Assembly: GCF_002101815.1 (NCBI RefSeq)
Contig: NZ_LQPM01000006.1
Coordinates: 301,258-365,257 of the forward strand
Origin: Mycobacterium paraense
Lineage (GTDB): Bacteria > Actinomycetota > Actinomycetes > Mycobacteriales > Mycobacteriaceae
Length of the DNA stretch: 64,000 nucleotides
Direction of reading: 5' to 3'
Part shown: positions 39,323 through 50,044 of the stretch, one piece after another
How the letters are laid out: each line of letters starts with the position of its first letter
How positions within the stretch are numbered: the stretch's first letter is position 1
Made by a program: the position numbers and the translations under genes
The notes under the pieces: model-generated
What the model saw: the letters and a program-made list of their open reading frames with translations, nothing else
The model's database searches: none
What the model was told of the DNA's origin: nothing

Positions 39323-40209
39323 TCGGCGCGCACGCCGCGCAGGTCTAGTTTGGCGATCCGGTCGGGGTCGGCCAGCACATCGATGGCCGCCACCCGCCCG
39401 TCGCGCACGACGAATCCCATGATCGCCGTGGGCCGCCCGTCGACGAACACGACCGCGCCGGCGGCGCCGTTGACGATGGCGGGGCGCACCTCGCGCTCCG
39501 GAGCCGCGTAGCCCCGGGCGAGTTTGGCCACCGCGGCCGCGCCCTCCGCGCGGAACGGCGCGGCGCCGCGGCCGAAGTCGCCGCGCAGCACGACGTCGGG
39601 ATGCAGGACCGACACCAGCCGGTCGAATTCGCCCGCGCGGCCCGCGGCGAAGAAGGCGTCGACGGCCTCGCGTTGCGCGGCGACGCCCCCGTCGGGGGCC
39701 GGGTCGGCGCGCTCGATGCGCCGGCGCGCCCGGCTGGCCAGCTTGCGCGTCGCCTCCGGGGTGCGCTCGACGATGGGTGCGATCTCGTCGAAGGGGACGG
39801 CGAACACGTCGTGCAGGACGAAGGCCAGTCGCTCGGCGGGCGGCAGCGTGTCCAGCACCACGAACAGCGCCATCCCCACCGCGTCGGCCAGCATCGCCCG
39901 GTGTTCGGGGTCGAATTCCCCGTCGGCGTCGACGATCGGGTCCGGCAGGTGCCCCACCGGCTCCTCCCGCCCGCGTCCGTGGCGGTCGCGCAGGGTGTTC
40001 AGGCAGATGTGGGCCACCACCGTGGTCAGCCAGGCGTCGACGTTCGCGATGTCCTGGCCGGCGCCGCTGAGCCGCAGCCACGCCTCCTGCACGGCGTCCT
40101 GCGCGTCGTCGACCGAGCCCAGCATGCGATAGGCGATGGCGCCCAGCCGGGGCCGCGCCGCCTCGAAACGCGCGGCCAGCGCGGCCTGCGGCTGGTCCGG
40201 CCTCGTCAC
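39316..40209 (-). CDS. ECF41-type RNA polymerase sigma factor (SigJ-like) with SnoaL-like C-terminal domain
   Basis: This has sigma region 2 ([21 protein letters not shown]) and region 4 ([18 protein letters not shown]), followed by a ~110-residue SnoaL-like extension with DGG and ADPDRIAKL segments resembling the conserved DGGGR and NPDKL motifs of ECF41 sigma factors. In that group the extension controls sigma activity in place of an anti-sigma factor. GTG 40,209 overlaps the stop of the carboxymuconolactone decarboxylase gene by 4 bases (GTGA) and has AAAGGA upstream, giving 297 residues; an ATG at 40,236 is possible. It resembles M. tuberculosis SigJ in architecture. Confidence 0.88.
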   Translation of the reverse strand: MTRPDQPQAALAARFEAARPRLGAIAYRMLGSVDDAQDAVQEAWLRLSGAGQDIANVDAWLTTVVAHICLNTLRDRHGRGREEPVGHLPDPIVDADGEFDPEHRAMLADAVGMALFVVLDTLPPAERLAFVLHDVFAVPFDEIAPIVERTPEATRKLASRARRRIERADPAPDGGVAAQREAVDAFFAAGRAGEFDRLVSVLHPDVVLRGDFGRGAAPFRAEGAAAVAKLARGYAAPEREVRPAIVNGAAGAVVFVDGRPTAIMGFVVRDGRVAAIDVLADPDRIAKLDLRGVRADH

Positions 40210-40802
40210 GCGCGGTCCTTTTCGGGTAGCGCGCACACCCGGCCACCGGAGAAGCCGGACGATCCGATGCCGAGCGCGATGTTGAACCGGGCGCGCATGT
40301 TGCCCAGCGTGATGACGTGGGTCAGCGCGACGAGCTGGGCGGCGTCGAAGTGGGCGCGCAGCGCGTCGAAGAGCTCATCGCTCACCTCGACCGGGGTGCG
40401 GCTCATCGCGGTGGCGTACTCGAGGATCAGCTTGTCCAGCTCGGAGAAGCACGACGCGTGCCGGTAATCGGACATCGCCAGCAGTTCCTCGTCGGTCAGT
40501 CCCCACTGGCGCGCGATCTGCGAACCCAGGTCGATGCAGTACTCGCAGCGCACCGTGGTCGCCGACTTCAGCTCCGCCAGCGCGCGGTGGCGGGGGCTCA
40601 GCACATCCAGCTTCGACTCCGCCTGCTCGAGCTTGCCGTAGGCGCTGAGCAATCGGGGGATGTGCGCATACATCCGCAGCGGTTCGAGCATCCCCGCGGT
40701 TTCCAGCCCGGCCATCTGCGCCAGCTTGCGCTTGGTGAAGAAGAAGGCGATCTTGGCGCCGAGGCCGGCGTCGCGGTCGGAGACTCCTTGAATGCGAGGC
40801 AT
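40206..40802 (-). CDS. Carboxymuconolactone decarboxylase / AhpD-like protein (ECF41 partner)
   Basis: At 198 residues, it carries the AhpD-type redox motif Cys86-x-x-Cys89 (CEYC) in the helical CMD fold. Such proteins act as peroxidase-like or thiol redox enzymes. Genes for carboxymuconolactone decarboxylases, oxidoreductases or epimerases are the characteristic neighbours of ECF41 sigma factors, so this is the likely target and partner of the downstream gene. The ATG at 40,802 has an AAGGAGG site. An ECF41-like promoter lies 35-61 bases upstream. Confidence 0.88.
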   Translation of the reverse strand: MPRIQGVSDRDAGLGAKIAFFFTKRKLAQMAGLETAGMLEPLRMYAHIPRLLSAYGKLEQAESKLDVLSPRHRALAELKSATTVRCEYCIDLGSQIARQWGLTDEELLAMSDYRHASCFSELDKLILEYATAMSRTPVEVSDELFDALRAHFDAAQLVALTHVITLGNMRARFNIALGIGSSGFSGGRVCALPEKDRA

Positions 40803-40836
40803 GACGGTCCTCCTTGAACGTGGTCCTTTCTACGTC

Positions 40837-40863
40837 GACACCCGGCGACGCAGAAATGTGACC
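40837..40863 (-). promoter_or_regulatory. ECF41-type promoter for the CMD-sigma operon
   Basis: On the minus strand, GGTCACA is followed after exactly 16 bases by TGTC. The ECF41 consensus as I recall it is TGTCACA-N16-CGTC, so each half differs at one position. It lies just upstream of the AhpD-like gene, which predicts autoregulation by the sigma factor encoded second in the operon. Confidence 0.55.
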
Positions 40864-40875
40864 GCGCCAGAAAAA

Positions 40876-41190
40876 TTACGTCTGCTGGCTCAGCGGCATG
40901 TCCATGTCGAACACCCGCGCGTGCAGCACGGTGCGGTTCCGCAGCGCCGCGCGCACCGCGCGGTGCAGGCCGTCCTCGAGATAGGTGATGCCCCGCCACC
41001 GCACCGCATGCGGGAAAAGATCGCCGTAGAAGGTGGAGTCCTCCGACAGCAGCCGGTCCAGCGCCAGCACGGTTGTGGTCGTGACCAATTCGTCCAGCCG
41101 GATCTGCTGCGGCGGTATCTGGGACCAATCCTTATAGGACAGCCCGTGCTCGGGGTACGGCTTGCCGTCGCGCACGCCCTTGAAAATCAT
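40876..41190 (-). CDS. Conserved mycobacterial hypothetical protein (Rv2375-like)
   Basis: At 104 residues, it matches the protein I recall at this position in M. tuberculosis (Rv2375, next to hrcA). It begins FKGVRDGKPYPEHGL and contains RLDELVTTTTVLALDRLL and a central FYGDLFPHAVRW. There is no signal peptide or membrane segment. The function is unknown to me; an antitoxin-like label exists for relatives but nothing in the sequence proves it. The ATG at 41,190 has only a weak ribosome site. It is divergent from hrcA with the tandem repeat between them. Confidence 0.8.
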   Translation of the reverse strand: MIFKGVRDGKPYPEHGLSYKDWSQIPPQQIRLDELVTTTTVLALDRLLSEDSTFYGDLFPHAVRWRGITYLEDGLHRAVRAALRNRTVLHARVFDMDMPLSQQT

Positions 41191-41248
41191 TGGCGGATCG
41201 TCTCTGACGCATCCCCCGGGCCCGACGAGTACATGGGGGACAGGCTAG

Positions 41249-42610
<1,362 letters not shown>

Positions 42611-42668
42611 CCGCGCACCCCGGTGTTTGTTGACGGCCGCATAACGGCGGCACAAGGAAGGTCAGGGC

Positions 42669-43811
42669 GTGGCACGCGACTATTACGGGCTGCTCGGCGT
42701 GAGCAGAAACGCCAGCGATGCGGAGATCAAGCGCGCGTACCGCAAGTTGGCGCGCGAGCTGCATCCCGACGTCAACCCCGACGAGGCCGCGCAGGCGAAG
42801 TTCAAGGAAATCAGCGTCGCCTACGAGGTGCTGAGCGACCCGGAGAAGCGCCGCATCGTCGACCTGGGCGGGGACCCGCTGGAGAACGCCGCCGCCGGCG
42901 GCGGGTTCGGCGGCTTCGGGAACCTGGGCGACGTGTTCGAGGCCTTCTTCGGCGGCGGCTTCAGCGGGGGCGGGGCCTCCCGCGGCCCCATCGGCCGCGT
43001 CCGGCCCGGTTCGGACTCGCTGCTGCGGATGCGGCTGGACCTCGAGGAGTGCGCGACCGGCGTGACCAAGCAGGTCACCGTCGACACCGCGGTGCTGTGT
43101 GACCGGTGCCAGGGCAAGGGCACCAACGGCGACTCGGTCCCCGTCCCCTGCGACACCTGCGGCGGCCGCGGCGAGGTGCAGACCGTGCAGCGCTCACTGC
43201 TCGGCCAAATGATGACGTCCCGGCCGTGCCCCACCTGCCGCGGCGTCGGCGTCGTCATCCCCGACCCGTGCCACCAGTGCATGGGCGACGGGCGGGTGCG
43301 CGCGCGCCGGGAGATCAGCGTCAAGATTCCCGCCGGTGTCGGCGACGGCATGCGCGTCCGCCTGGCGGCCCAGGGCGAGGTCGGGCCCGGGGGAGGGCCG
43401 GCCGGTGACCTGTACGTCGAGGTGCACGAGCAGGCCCACGACATCTTCGTCCGCGAGGGCGACGACCTGCACTGCACGGTTTCGGTGCCGATGGTCGACG
43501 CGGCGCTGGGCGTGACCGTCACCGTCGACGCCATCCTGGACGGTCAGAGCGAGATCACCATTCCGCCTGGCACACAGCCGGGTTCGATCATCACGCTGCG
43601 CGGCCACGGGATGCCGCACCTGCGTTCGGGCGCCCGGGGCAACCTGCACGTCCACGTCGAGGTCGTGGTGCCCACCCGCCTCGACCACCACGACACCGAA
43701 CTGCTGCGCGAGCTGAAGAACCGCCGCAGCCGTGAGGTGGCCGAGGTCCGCTCCACCCACGCCGGCGGCGGACTGTTCAGCCGGCTGCGCGAGACCTTCA
43801 CCGGGCGCTAA
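42669..43811 (+). CDS. dnaJ2: Chaperone protein DnaJ2
   Basis: This is a type I J-protein co-chaperone for DnaK. The J domain has the HPD motif at His32-Asp34. A Gly/Phe-rich linker follows (about 75-110), then four CxxCxGxG-type zinc repeats ([32 protein letters not shown]; about 140-210), then the substrate-binding C-terminal domains. At 380 residues, it matches M. tuberculosis DnaJ2. GTG start at 42,669 with AAGGAAGG upstream. The hrcA-dnaJ2 pairing is conserved in mycobacteria and links heat control to the chaperone. Confidence 0.96.
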   Translation: MARDYYGLLGVSRNASDAEIKRAYRKLARELHPDVNPDEAAQAKFKEISVAYEVLSDPEKRRIVDLGGDPLENAAAGGGFGGFGNLGDVFEAFFGGGFSGGGASRGPIGRVRPGSDSLLRMRLDLEECATGVTKQVTVDTAVLCDRCQGKGTNGDSVPVPCDTCGGRGEVQTVQRSLLGQMMTSRPCPTCRGVGVVIPDPCHQCMGDGRVRARREISVKIPAGVGDGMRVRLAAQGEVGPGGGPAGDLYVEVHEQAHDIFVREGDDLHCTVSVPMVDAALGVTVTVDAILDGQSEITIPPGTQPGSIITLRGHGMPHLRSGARGNLHVHVEVVVPTRLDHHDTELLRELKNRRSREVAEVRSTHAGGGLFSRLRETFTGR

Positions 43812-43829
43812 GTCGCCGGGGCCCCGCAC

Positions 43830-44600
43830 ATGGTGGCGACGCTGTTCTACGTTGACGCACTACCCGACACCGGCGCGCTGGCGGTCGTCGACGGCGACGA
43901 GGGCTTCCACGCCGCCACGGTCCGCCGGATCCGCCCCGGCGAGCGGCTGGTGCTCGGCGACGGCGCCGGCGGCCTCGCCCGATGCGAGGTCGAGCACGCC
44001 GGGCGCGACGGGCTGCGGGCGCGGGTGCTGGAGCGCTGGAGCGTCGAGCCCGGTCGCCCTGCGGTGACGGTGGTGCAGGCGCTGCCGAAGTCCGACCGCT
44101 CGGAGTTGGCGATCGAGTTGGCCACCGAAGCCGGCGCCGACGGGTTCCTGGCCTGGCAGGCCGCCCGCTGCGTGGCCCACTGGGAGGGCGCCCGTGTGGA
44201 CAAGGGCCTGCGCCGGTGGCGCGCCGTCGCCCGCTCGGCGGCCCGGCAGTCCCGCCGGGCGCACATCCCGCCCGTCGAGGGCGTGCTGTCCACCGCGGCC
44301 CTGATCCACCGGGTGCGCGACGACGTCGCGGCCGGGTCGGCGGTGCTGGCCCTGCACGAGTCGGCGACCGACCGGCTCGCGGATCACCATGTCGGCCAAG
44401 CGGATTCGGTCCTGCTGGTGATCGGGCCCGAGGGCGGCATCGCCCCCGACGAGATCGACGCGTTGACCGCGGCGGGCGCGGTGGCGGTCCGGCTGGGCCC
44501 TCAGGTGCTGAGGACGTCGACCGCCGCCGCGGTGGCGCTGGGCGCGCTCGGCGTGCTCACGCCGCGCTGGGACGCCGCCGGCTTGGACGGCGGCCAGTGA
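43830..44600 (+). CDS. rsmE: 16S rRNA (uracil1498-N3)-methyltransferase RsmE
   Basis: This SPOUT-fold methyltransferase modifies U1498 of 16S rRNA. The SAM-binding knot is clear at the C-terminus: [12 protein letters not shown] and [20 protein letters not shown]. An N-terminal PUA-like domain (about 1-75) precedes it. It has 256 residues, ATG at 43,830, 18 bases after dnaJ2, so probably in the hrcA-dnaJ2 operon. It ends shortly before the convergent DinB-type gene. Confidence 0.94.
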   Translation: MVATLFYVDALPDTGALAVVDGDEGFHAATVRRIRPGERLVLGDGAGGLARCEVEHAGRDGLRARVLERWSVEPGRPAVTVVQALPKSDRSELAIELATEAGADGFLAWQAARCVAHWEGARVDKGLRRWRAVARSAARQSRRAHIPPVEGVLSTAALIHRVRDDVAAGSAVLALHESATDRLADHHVGQADSVLLVIGPEGGIAPDEIDALTAAGAVAVRLGPQVLRTSTAAAVALGALGVLTPRWDAAGLDGGQ

Positions 44601-44618
44601 GGCCTCGGCGGCGCCGCG

Positions 44619-45362
44619 TCAGAAAACGCTGAGCTGACGCACGATCTCGAGGTTCGCTCGGTCCCCTTCCGCTTGCACCCCGAGGGCTTCCCACGTTCCG
44701 CGTTGACTGACCCATCGCACGAATGCGTCGGCGTCGGAAGTGATCTGGGCCGTGACGTCCCCGTCCCCGAAGCGCAGCGTGCGCGCGCAACCTCCGGTCA
44801 GGCGAACCTCCACCGCGCCGTCGATGCGCCCGAGCAGGGCGGCGTTCTGCTGGGGCAGCGCTGCCTCGATCCAGTCGACGGTCGGCTCCAGCCGCGATCC
44901 GTCGGAGGCCGGCGGCTCGGCCCGCAGCGGGCCATGCGGCTGCAACAGGTCGTGCCTGATGTGTACGTAATGCTCGAAGGCGAACGCCGCCGGTATCGCC
45001 GACGCGGGATAGGTCCCGACATCCCCGAGCGGCACCTCGAAGTCCTGGCCGTCCGCCGCGGCAAGGACCTCGAGGCCCTTCAGGCTGACCGACTCGTAAT
45101 CGTCGGCGATTTCCCGCGAGCTCATGGAGCGGCGCGACTCGACGTAGAGGTCGGCCGCCCGCTCGGCGGGCAGTCCGGCGGGATCGGGCAGCCGCGACGG
45201 GTCGACGGCCAGCCAGAAACTGCACGCCATGTGGGACACGACGTCCCGCACCGACCAGCCCGGGCATCCGCTCGCCTGCGCCCAGGCGGATTCTTCGAGG
45301 AGCGGAAAAATCGCCAGCAGCGCCGCCCGGTCCGCCTCGACGGCCTGTATCGCTGAACTCAT
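44619..45362 (-). CDS. Mycothiol-dependent maleylpyruvate isomerase-like (DinB-superfamily) protein
   Basis: At 247 residues, it begins with the MDMPI N-terminal four-helix domain: the PGWSVRDVVSHMA block carries a conserved metal-ligand histidine, and FEHYVHIRHDLL provides the second His pair. A C-terminal SCP2-like part runs from about residue 155. The family uses mycothiol in isomerase or transferase reactions; the substrate is unknown. The ATG at 45,362 has AAAGGGA upstream. It is divergent from a TetR regulator gene with two operator-like palindromes between them, so it is the likely target of that regulator. M. tuberculosis lacks this pair here. Confidence 0.82.
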   Translation of the reverse strand: MSSAIQAVEADRAALLAIFPLLEESAWAQASGCPGWSVRDVVSHMACSFWLAVDPSRLPDPAGLPAERAADLYVESRRSMSSREIADDYESVSLKGLEVLAAADGQDFEVPLGDVGTYPASAIPAAFAFEHYVHIRHDLLQPHGPLRAEPPASDGSRLEPTVDWIEAALPQQNAALLGRIDGAVEVRLTGGCARTLRFGDGDVTAQITSDADAFVRWVSQRGTWEALGVQAEGDRANLEIVRQLSVF

Positions 45363-45417
45363 CGCACCGTGTCCCTTTCCGTGGTGGGGCCGTCCCGCTG
45401 CTATCTTGAGAGCGAGA

Positions 45418-45457
45418 TTCATACAGTATGTATGAACCTACATACAGTATGTATGAA
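45418..45457. promoter_or_regulatory. Double TetR operator between the DinB-type gene and the tetR gene
   Basis: Two near-identical 19-bp palindromic sites, TTCATACAGTATGTATGAA at 45,418-45,436 and a one-mismatch copy at 45,439-45,457, lie 21 bp apart, two helical turns, on the same face of the DNA. This is typical for a TetR dimer pair controlling divergent genes. Confidence 0.75.
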
Positions 45458-45468
45458 AGGCAACCGAT

Positions 45469-46083
45469 TTGACCGACGATCGCCGCACCCAGGCGGAGCG
45501 CTCCGCGGAGACACGGGAGGCGCTGGTGACCGCGGCGCGGCCCTTGTTCGCGGCCCACGGTTTCTCGGAGGTGGCCCTGGAGGCGATCGTGCGATCGGCG
45601 GGCGTGACCCGCGGCGCGCTCTACCATCACTTCGCCGACAAGACCGAGCTGTTCGCGACGGTCTTCGAGCAGGTCGAGGCGGAGGTCGCCGCCCGGATGG
45701 GCGAGGCCATCGCGGCGACCGGCGAAACCGATCCCATAGAGGTCATGCGGTTGGGCGCCGCCTTCTGGCTGGACGCCTGCTCCGATCCCGAAATCCAGCG
45801 CATCGCGCTGGTGGACGCGCCGGCGGTGCTCGGTTGGACGCGGTGGACCGAGATCGGCAACCGCTACAACATCGGGTTGGTGCGGACGCTGCTCTCCAGC
45901 GCCATCGAAAGCGGGCGCATCCCGCCGCAACCGGTCGACGCGACCGCGCTGACGATGCTTGGCGCCATGCGTGAGGCGACCCTCTACGTGGCGAGGGCGG
46001 ACGACCATGACATGGCACGCCGGGAAGCCGGCGCGGTCATCGATCGGTTGATCCGGGCCCTTACCGCAGGCGACGGTGACTAG
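45469..46083 (+). CDS. TetR-family transcriptional regulator
   Basis: At 204 residues, the N-terminal helix-turn-helix (FSEVALEAIVRSAGVTRGAL, then YHHFADKTELFATVF) is a standard TetR DNA-binding domain; the C-terminal ligand domain (about 75-200) is helical. The TTG start at 45,469 has AAAGG about 8 bases upstream. The palindromic pair immediately upstream suggests autorepression and repression of the divergent DinB-type gene. The ligand is unknown. Confidence 0.88.
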   Translation: MTDDRRTQAERSAETREALVTAARPLFAAHGFSEVALEAIVRSAGVTRGALYHHFADKTELFATVFEQVEAEVAARMGEAIAATGETDPIEVMRLGAAFWLDACSDPEIQRIALVDAPAVLGWTRWTEIGNRYNIGLVRTLLSSAIESGRIPPQPVDATALTMLGAMREATLYVARADDHDMARREAGAVIDRLIRALTAGDGD

Positions 46084-46169
46084 AAGGCTGACCATCGGGT
46101 GCCCCCGGCGTAGACTGAGTCAGCTGAGCAAACCCCTGACAAGCCGAGGAAGCAGGTATCGGAAACCAC

Positions 46170-47219
46170 GTGACGCCCCGCGAAACTAGCGCTGCCGGCG
46201 CACCTTCGGGCTCTGCCCAAGTTCGCAGCAGCATCAATGTTCCGCCCGACCTCGTTGTGGGCCTGCTCGGCTCCGCCGACGAAAACCTGCGCGCCCTCGA
46301 ACGCACGCTGAGCGCCGACCTACACGTGCGCGGCAATGCCGTCACGATCTCCGGCGAGCCCGCCGACGTCGCGCTGGCCGAGCGGGCGGTCTCCGAGCTG
46401 ATCGCCATCGTCGCGGGCGGCCAGCCGTTGACGCCGGAGGTGGTGCGCCACAGCGTCGCCATGCTGGTCGGCACCGGCAACGAATCCCCGGCCGAGGTCC
46501 TCACGCTGGACGTCTTGTCTTGGCGCGGCAACACGATCAGGCCCAAGACGCTCAACCAGAAGCGCTATGTCGACGCCATCGACGCCCACACCATCGTCTT
46601 CGGCGTCGGCCCCGCGGGCACCGGCAAGACGTACCTGGCCATGGCCAAGGCCGTCCACGCGCTGCAGACCAAGCAGGTCAGCCGGATCATCCTGACCCGG
46701 CCGGCGGTGGAAGCCGGTGAGCGCCTTGGGTTTCTGCCCGGCACGCTGAGCGAGAAGATCGACCCGTACCTGCGGCCGCTGTACGACGCGCTGTACGACA
46801 TGATGGACGCCGAACTGATCCCGAAGCTGATGTCGGCCGGGGTCATCGAGGTGGCGCCGCTGGCATACATGCGTGGGAGAAGCTTGAATTCGGCGTTCAT
46901 CGTCCTCGACGAAGCCCAGAACACCACCGCCGAACAAATGAAGATGTTCCTCACCCGGCTGGGCTTCGGATCGAAGATGGTCGTCACCGGGGACATGACG
47001 CAGATCGATCTGCCCGGCGGCGCACGATCGGGCCTGCGCTCGGCGGTCGACATCCTCGATAGCGTCGACGACATCTGCATCGCGGAGCTGACCAGCGTCG
47101 ACGTGGTGCGCCACCGGCTGGTCTCGGAGATCGTCGAAGCCTATGCCCGCTACGAGGAGCCGGGCTCGGGGATGAACCGGGCGGCCCGGCGGGCCTCGGG
47201 CGGCCGCGGCCGCCGATGA
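46170..47219 (+). CDS. phoH: PhoH-like ATPase
   Basis: At 349 residues, the N-terminal ~100 residues are a KH-like nucleic-acid-binding region, then a P-loop ATPase domain with Walker A GPAGTGKT at 147-154 and Walker B IVLDEAQN. PhoH proteins are linked to RNA metabolism and occur beside ybeY and era, as here. The GTG at 46,170 has a weak ribosome site. The TGA overlaps the ybeY ATG (ATGA). Confidence 0.94.
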   Translation: MTPRETSAAGAPSGSAQVRSSINVPPDLVVGLLGSADENLRALERTLSADLHVRGNAVTISGEPADVALAERAVSELIAIVAGGQPLTPEVVRHSVAMLVGTGNESPAEVLTLDVLSWRGNTIRPKTLNQKRYVDAIDAHTIVFGVGPAGTGKTYLAMAKAVHALQTKQVSRIILTRPAVEAGERLGFLPGTLSEKIDPYLRPLYDALYDMMDAELIPKLMSAGVIEVAPLAYMRGRSLNSAFIVLDEAQNTTAEQMKMFLTRLGFGSKMVVTGDMTQIDLPGGARSGLRSAVDILDSVDDICIAELTSVDVVRHRLVSEIVEAYARYEEPGSGMNRAARRASGGRGRR

Positions 47220-47749
47220 GCATCGAGGTCTCCAACGAGTCGGGCATCGACGTGTCCGAGGTGGAGTTGGTCAGCGTCGCGAAGTTCGTGATCGCGCGGA
47301 TGGACGTCAACCCGAGCGCCGAGCTGTCGATGGTGCTGCTGGACACCGCGGCGATGGCCGACCTGCACATGCGCTGGATGGACCTGCCGGGACCGACGGA
47401 CGTGATGAGCTTCCCGATGGATGAGCTCGAGCCCGGCGGCCGCCCCGACGCGCCCGAGCCGGGACCCGCGATGCTGGGCGACATCGTGCTGTGCCCGGAG
47501 TTCGCCGCCGAACAGGCGGCCGCGGCGGGCCACAGCCTCGGACATGAGTTGGCGCTGTTGACAATTCACGGCGTGCTGCACCTGCTCGGCTACGACCACG
47601 GCGAGCCGGCCGAGGAAAAAGAGATGTTCGCCCTTCAGGACCGGCTGCTCGAGGAATGGGTCGCCGAACAGGTCGAGGTTTACCAGAAAGACCGCCAAGA
47701 GGAGCGCGACCGCCGGTTGCTGGACAAGTCAAGGTATTTCGACAATTGA
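47216..47749 (+). CDS. ybeY: Endoribonuclease YbeY (16S rRNA maturation)
   Basis: This zinc-dependent RNase acts in 16S rRNA 3'-end maturation and ribosome quality control. The metal motif [11 protein letters not shown] places His118, His122 and His128. At 177 residues, it matches the M. tuberculosis protein. The start overlaps phoH by 4 bases, and its stop overlaps the next gene's TTG, giving a coupled phoH-ybeY-corC chain. Confidence 0.95.
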   Translation: MSIEVSNESGIDVSEVELVSVAKFVIARMDVNPSAELSMVLLDTAAMADLHMRWMDLPGPTDVMSFPMDELEPGGRPDAPEPGPAMLGDIVLCPEFAAEQAAAAGHSLGHELALLTIHGVLHLLGYDHGEPAEEKEMFALQDRLLEEWVAEQVEVYQKDRQEERDRRLLDKSRYFDN

Positions 47750-49032
47750 CCGGCGTTTCCCAGCTGCTGGGCGCGATCGCGCTGATCGCTCTGGGCGGGC
47801 TTTTCGCGGCGATCGACGCCGCCATCAGCACGGTGTCGCTGGCGCGGGTGCAGGAATTGGTGCGCGAGGAGCGGCCGGGCGCGGTGTCGCTGTTCACGGT
47901 GATGAGCGAGCGGCCCCGCTACATCAACCTGATGGTGCTGCTGCGCATCATCTGCGAGATCACCGCGACCGTCTTGTTGGTGGTGTTCCTCTATGACAAC
48001 TGGGGCATCAGGTGGGGGCTGTTCGGCGCGGCCACCATCATGGTGGTGACGAGCTTCGTCGTCATCGGCGTCGGCCCGCGCACGCTCGGTCGCCAGCACG
48101 CCTATTCGATTTCCTTGGTGACCGCCCTTCCGCTGCGGGTGATTTCGTGGTTGTTGATGCCGGTGAGCCGGTTGCTGGTGGTGCTGGGCAACGCCCTCAC
48201 CCCCGGCCGGGGGCTGCGGAACGGGCCGTTCGCCTCCGAGATCGAACTGCGCGAGGTCGTCGACTTGGCCCAGCAGCGCGGCGTGGTGGCCGCCGACGAG
48301 CGCCGGATGATCGAGTCGGTCTTCGAGCTCGGTGACACCCCGGCCCGTGAGGTGATGGTGCCGCGCACCGAGATGATCTGGATCGAAAGCGACAAAACCG
48401 CCAGCCAGGCGACGAACCTGGCCGTGCGCAGCGGTCACTCCCGGATTCCGGTGATCGGCGAGAACGTCGACGACGTCGTCGGGGTGGTCTACCTGAAAGA
48501 CCTTGTCCAGCAGACGTTCTCCTCGCCCGATCGGGGCCGGGACACCAAGGTGTCGCAGGTCATGCGCCCGGCGGTCTTCGTGCCGGACTCCAAGCCGCTG
48601 GACGCGTTGCTGCGCGAGATGCAGCGCGACCGCAACCACATGGCCCTGCTGGTCGACGAGTACGGCGCGATAGCCGGCCTGGTCAGCATCGAGGACGTGC
48701 TGGAAGAGATTGTCGGGGAGATCGCCGACGAGTACGACCAGGCGGAAACCGCCCCCGTAGAAGAGTTGGGCGACAAGCGATTCCGGGTGTCGGCGCGACT
48801 GCCGATCGAAGATGTCGGCGAACTGTACGACGTCGAATTCGACGACGACCTCGACGTCGACACCGTCGGCGGCCTGGTTGCCCTGGAATTGGGCCGAGTG
48901 CCGCTGCCCGGGGCCGAGGTGGTCTCGCATGGGCTGCGCCTGCGCGCCGAGGGCGGCCCCGATCACCGGGGCCGGGTGCGGATCAACACCGTTCTGGTGA
49001 GCCCGGCGGAAACCGACGGGGACCTGCGATGA
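47746..49032 (+). CDS. CorC/CNNM-family membrane protein with CBS domains (Rv2366c-like)
   Basis: At 428 residues, it has an N-terminal CNNM (DUF21) membrane domain with about four helices (residues 1-150), two CBS domains ([13 protein letters not shown] and [13 protein letters not shown] mark their starts), and a C-terminal CorC_HlyC domain ([21 protein letters not shown]). Members are associated with magnesium/cobalt efflux; older labels say haemolysin. The TTG at 47,746 overlaps the ybeY stop (TTGA) and matches the homologous N-terminus; an open frame further upstream overlaps ybeY. Confidence 0.9.
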   Translation: MTGVSQLLGAIALIALGGLFAAIDAAISTVSLARVQELVREERPGAVSLFTVMSERPRYINLMVLLRIICEITATVLLVVFLYDNWGIRWGLFGAATIMVVTSFVVIGVGPRTLGRQHAYSISLVTALPLRVISWLLMPVSRLLVVLGNALTPGRGLRNGPFASEIELREVVDLAQQRGVVAADERRMIESVFELGDTPAREVMVPRTEMIWIESDKTASQATNLAVRSGHSRIPVIGENVDDVVGVVYLKDLVQQTFSSPDRGRDTKVSQVMRPAVFVPDSKPLDALLREMQRDRNHMALLVDEYGAIAGLVSIEDVLEEIVGEIADEYDQAETAPVEELGDKRFRVSARLPIEDVGELYDVEFDDDLDVDTVGGLVALELGRVPLPGAEVVSHGLRLRAEGGPDHRGRVRINTVLVSPAETDGDLR

Positions 49033-49033
49033 C

Positions 49034-49093
49034 GCCGAACGTGCACTCACGGCGAAAAATGACGCAGAAATTCGCCATGAGTGCACGCTCGGC
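49034..49093. repeat. Imperfect inverted repeat (hairpin) before era
   Basis: A 23-base arm (49,034-49,056) and its complement (49,071-49,093) pair at 21 of 23 positions around a 14-base loop. The right arm ends 2 bases before the era ribosome site GGGAAG. It resembles a dispersed palindromic element. M. tuberculosis has a small gene (Rv2365c) at this place, which is absent here. Confidence 0.85.
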
Positions 49094-49104
49094 GTTGGGA
49101 AGCC

Positions 49105-50004
49105 ATGACTGAATTCCGTTCGGGTTTCGTGTGCCTGGTGGGCCGGCCGAATACCGGCAAGTCCACGCTGACCAACGCGCTGGTCGGCACGAAGGTGGCG
49201 ATCACCTCGACGCGGCCCCAGACCACCCGGCACACCATCCGCGGCATCGTGCACCGCCCGGATTTTCAGATCATCCTCGTCGACACCCCCGGCCTGCACC
49301 GGCCGCGGACCCTGCTGGGCAAGAGGCTCAACGAACTGGTCCGCGACACCTACGCCGAGGTCGACGTGATCGGGCTGTGCATCCCGGCCGACGAGCCGAT
49401 CGGCCCGGGCGACAGATGGATCGTCGAGCAGATACGCGCGGTCGCTCCCAAGACCGCGCTGGTGGCCGTCGTCACCAAGATCGACAAGGTGCCCAAAGAC
49501 CGGGTGGCCGCGCAGCTGGTCGCCGTCAGCGAGCTGGTCGGCGACTCGGCCGAAATCGTGCCGGTCTCGGCGGTGACCGGCGCGCAGGTCGACATCCTGA
49601 TCGACGTGCTGGCCGCGGCGCTGCCCGCCGGCCCGGCCTACTACCCCGACGGTGAGCTGACCGACGAGCCCGAAGAGGTCCTGATGGCCGAGCTCATCCG
49701 CGAGGCCGCCCTCGAGGGGGTCCGCGACGAGCTGCCCCATTCGCTGGCGGTGGTGATCGACGAGGTCAATCCGCGCGAGGACCGCGATGACCTGATCGAC
49801 GTGCACGCGATCCTCTACGTCGAGCGGGACAGCCAAAAGGGCATCGTCATCGGCAAGGGCGGCGCGCGGCTGAGGGAAGTGGGGACCGCCGCCCGCGCCC
49901 AGATCGAGAAGTTGCTGGGCACCAAGGTCTATCTCGACCTGCGCGTCAAGGTCGCCAAGAACTGGCAGAGCGACCCCAAACAGCTTGGTCGGCTTGGCTT
50001 TTAG
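49105..50004 (+). CDS. era: GTPase Era
   Basis: Era binds 16S rRNA and helps assemble the 30S subunit. GTPase motifs: G1 GRPNTGKS (13-20), G3 DTPG (60-63), G4 present as TKID (124-127) where most Era proteins have NKxD. The C-terminal KH domain contains VIGKGGARLREVG. The protein is 299 residues; the ATG at 49,105 has GGGAAG upstream. It follows phoH-ybeY-corC, the usual functional group for ribosome maturation. Confidence 0.95.
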   Translation: MTEFRSGFVCLVGRPNTGKSTLTNALVGTKVAITSTRPQTTRHTIRGIVHRPDFQIILVDTPGLHRPRTLLGKRLNELVRDTYAEVDVIGLCIPADEPIGPGDRWIVEQIRAVAPKTALVAVVTKIDKVPKDRVAAQLVAVSELVGDSAEIVPVSAVTGAQVDILIDVLAAALPAGPAYYPDGELTDEPEEVLMAELIREAALEGVRDELPHSLAVVIDEVNPREDRDDLIDVHAILYVERDSQKGIVIGKGGARLREVGTAARAQIEKLLGTKVYLDLRVKVAKNWQSDPKQLGRLGF

Positions 50005-50044
50005 GAGAAGGTTTTCTCCGGCTCGCAGCGGGTAGCCGTCGCGT

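Noticed and set aside
41180..41196. A Zur-box-like GAAAATCATT before the Rv2375-like gene
   Set aside because: It is half a site at best and lies across the start codon of that gene; no other zinc link is present.
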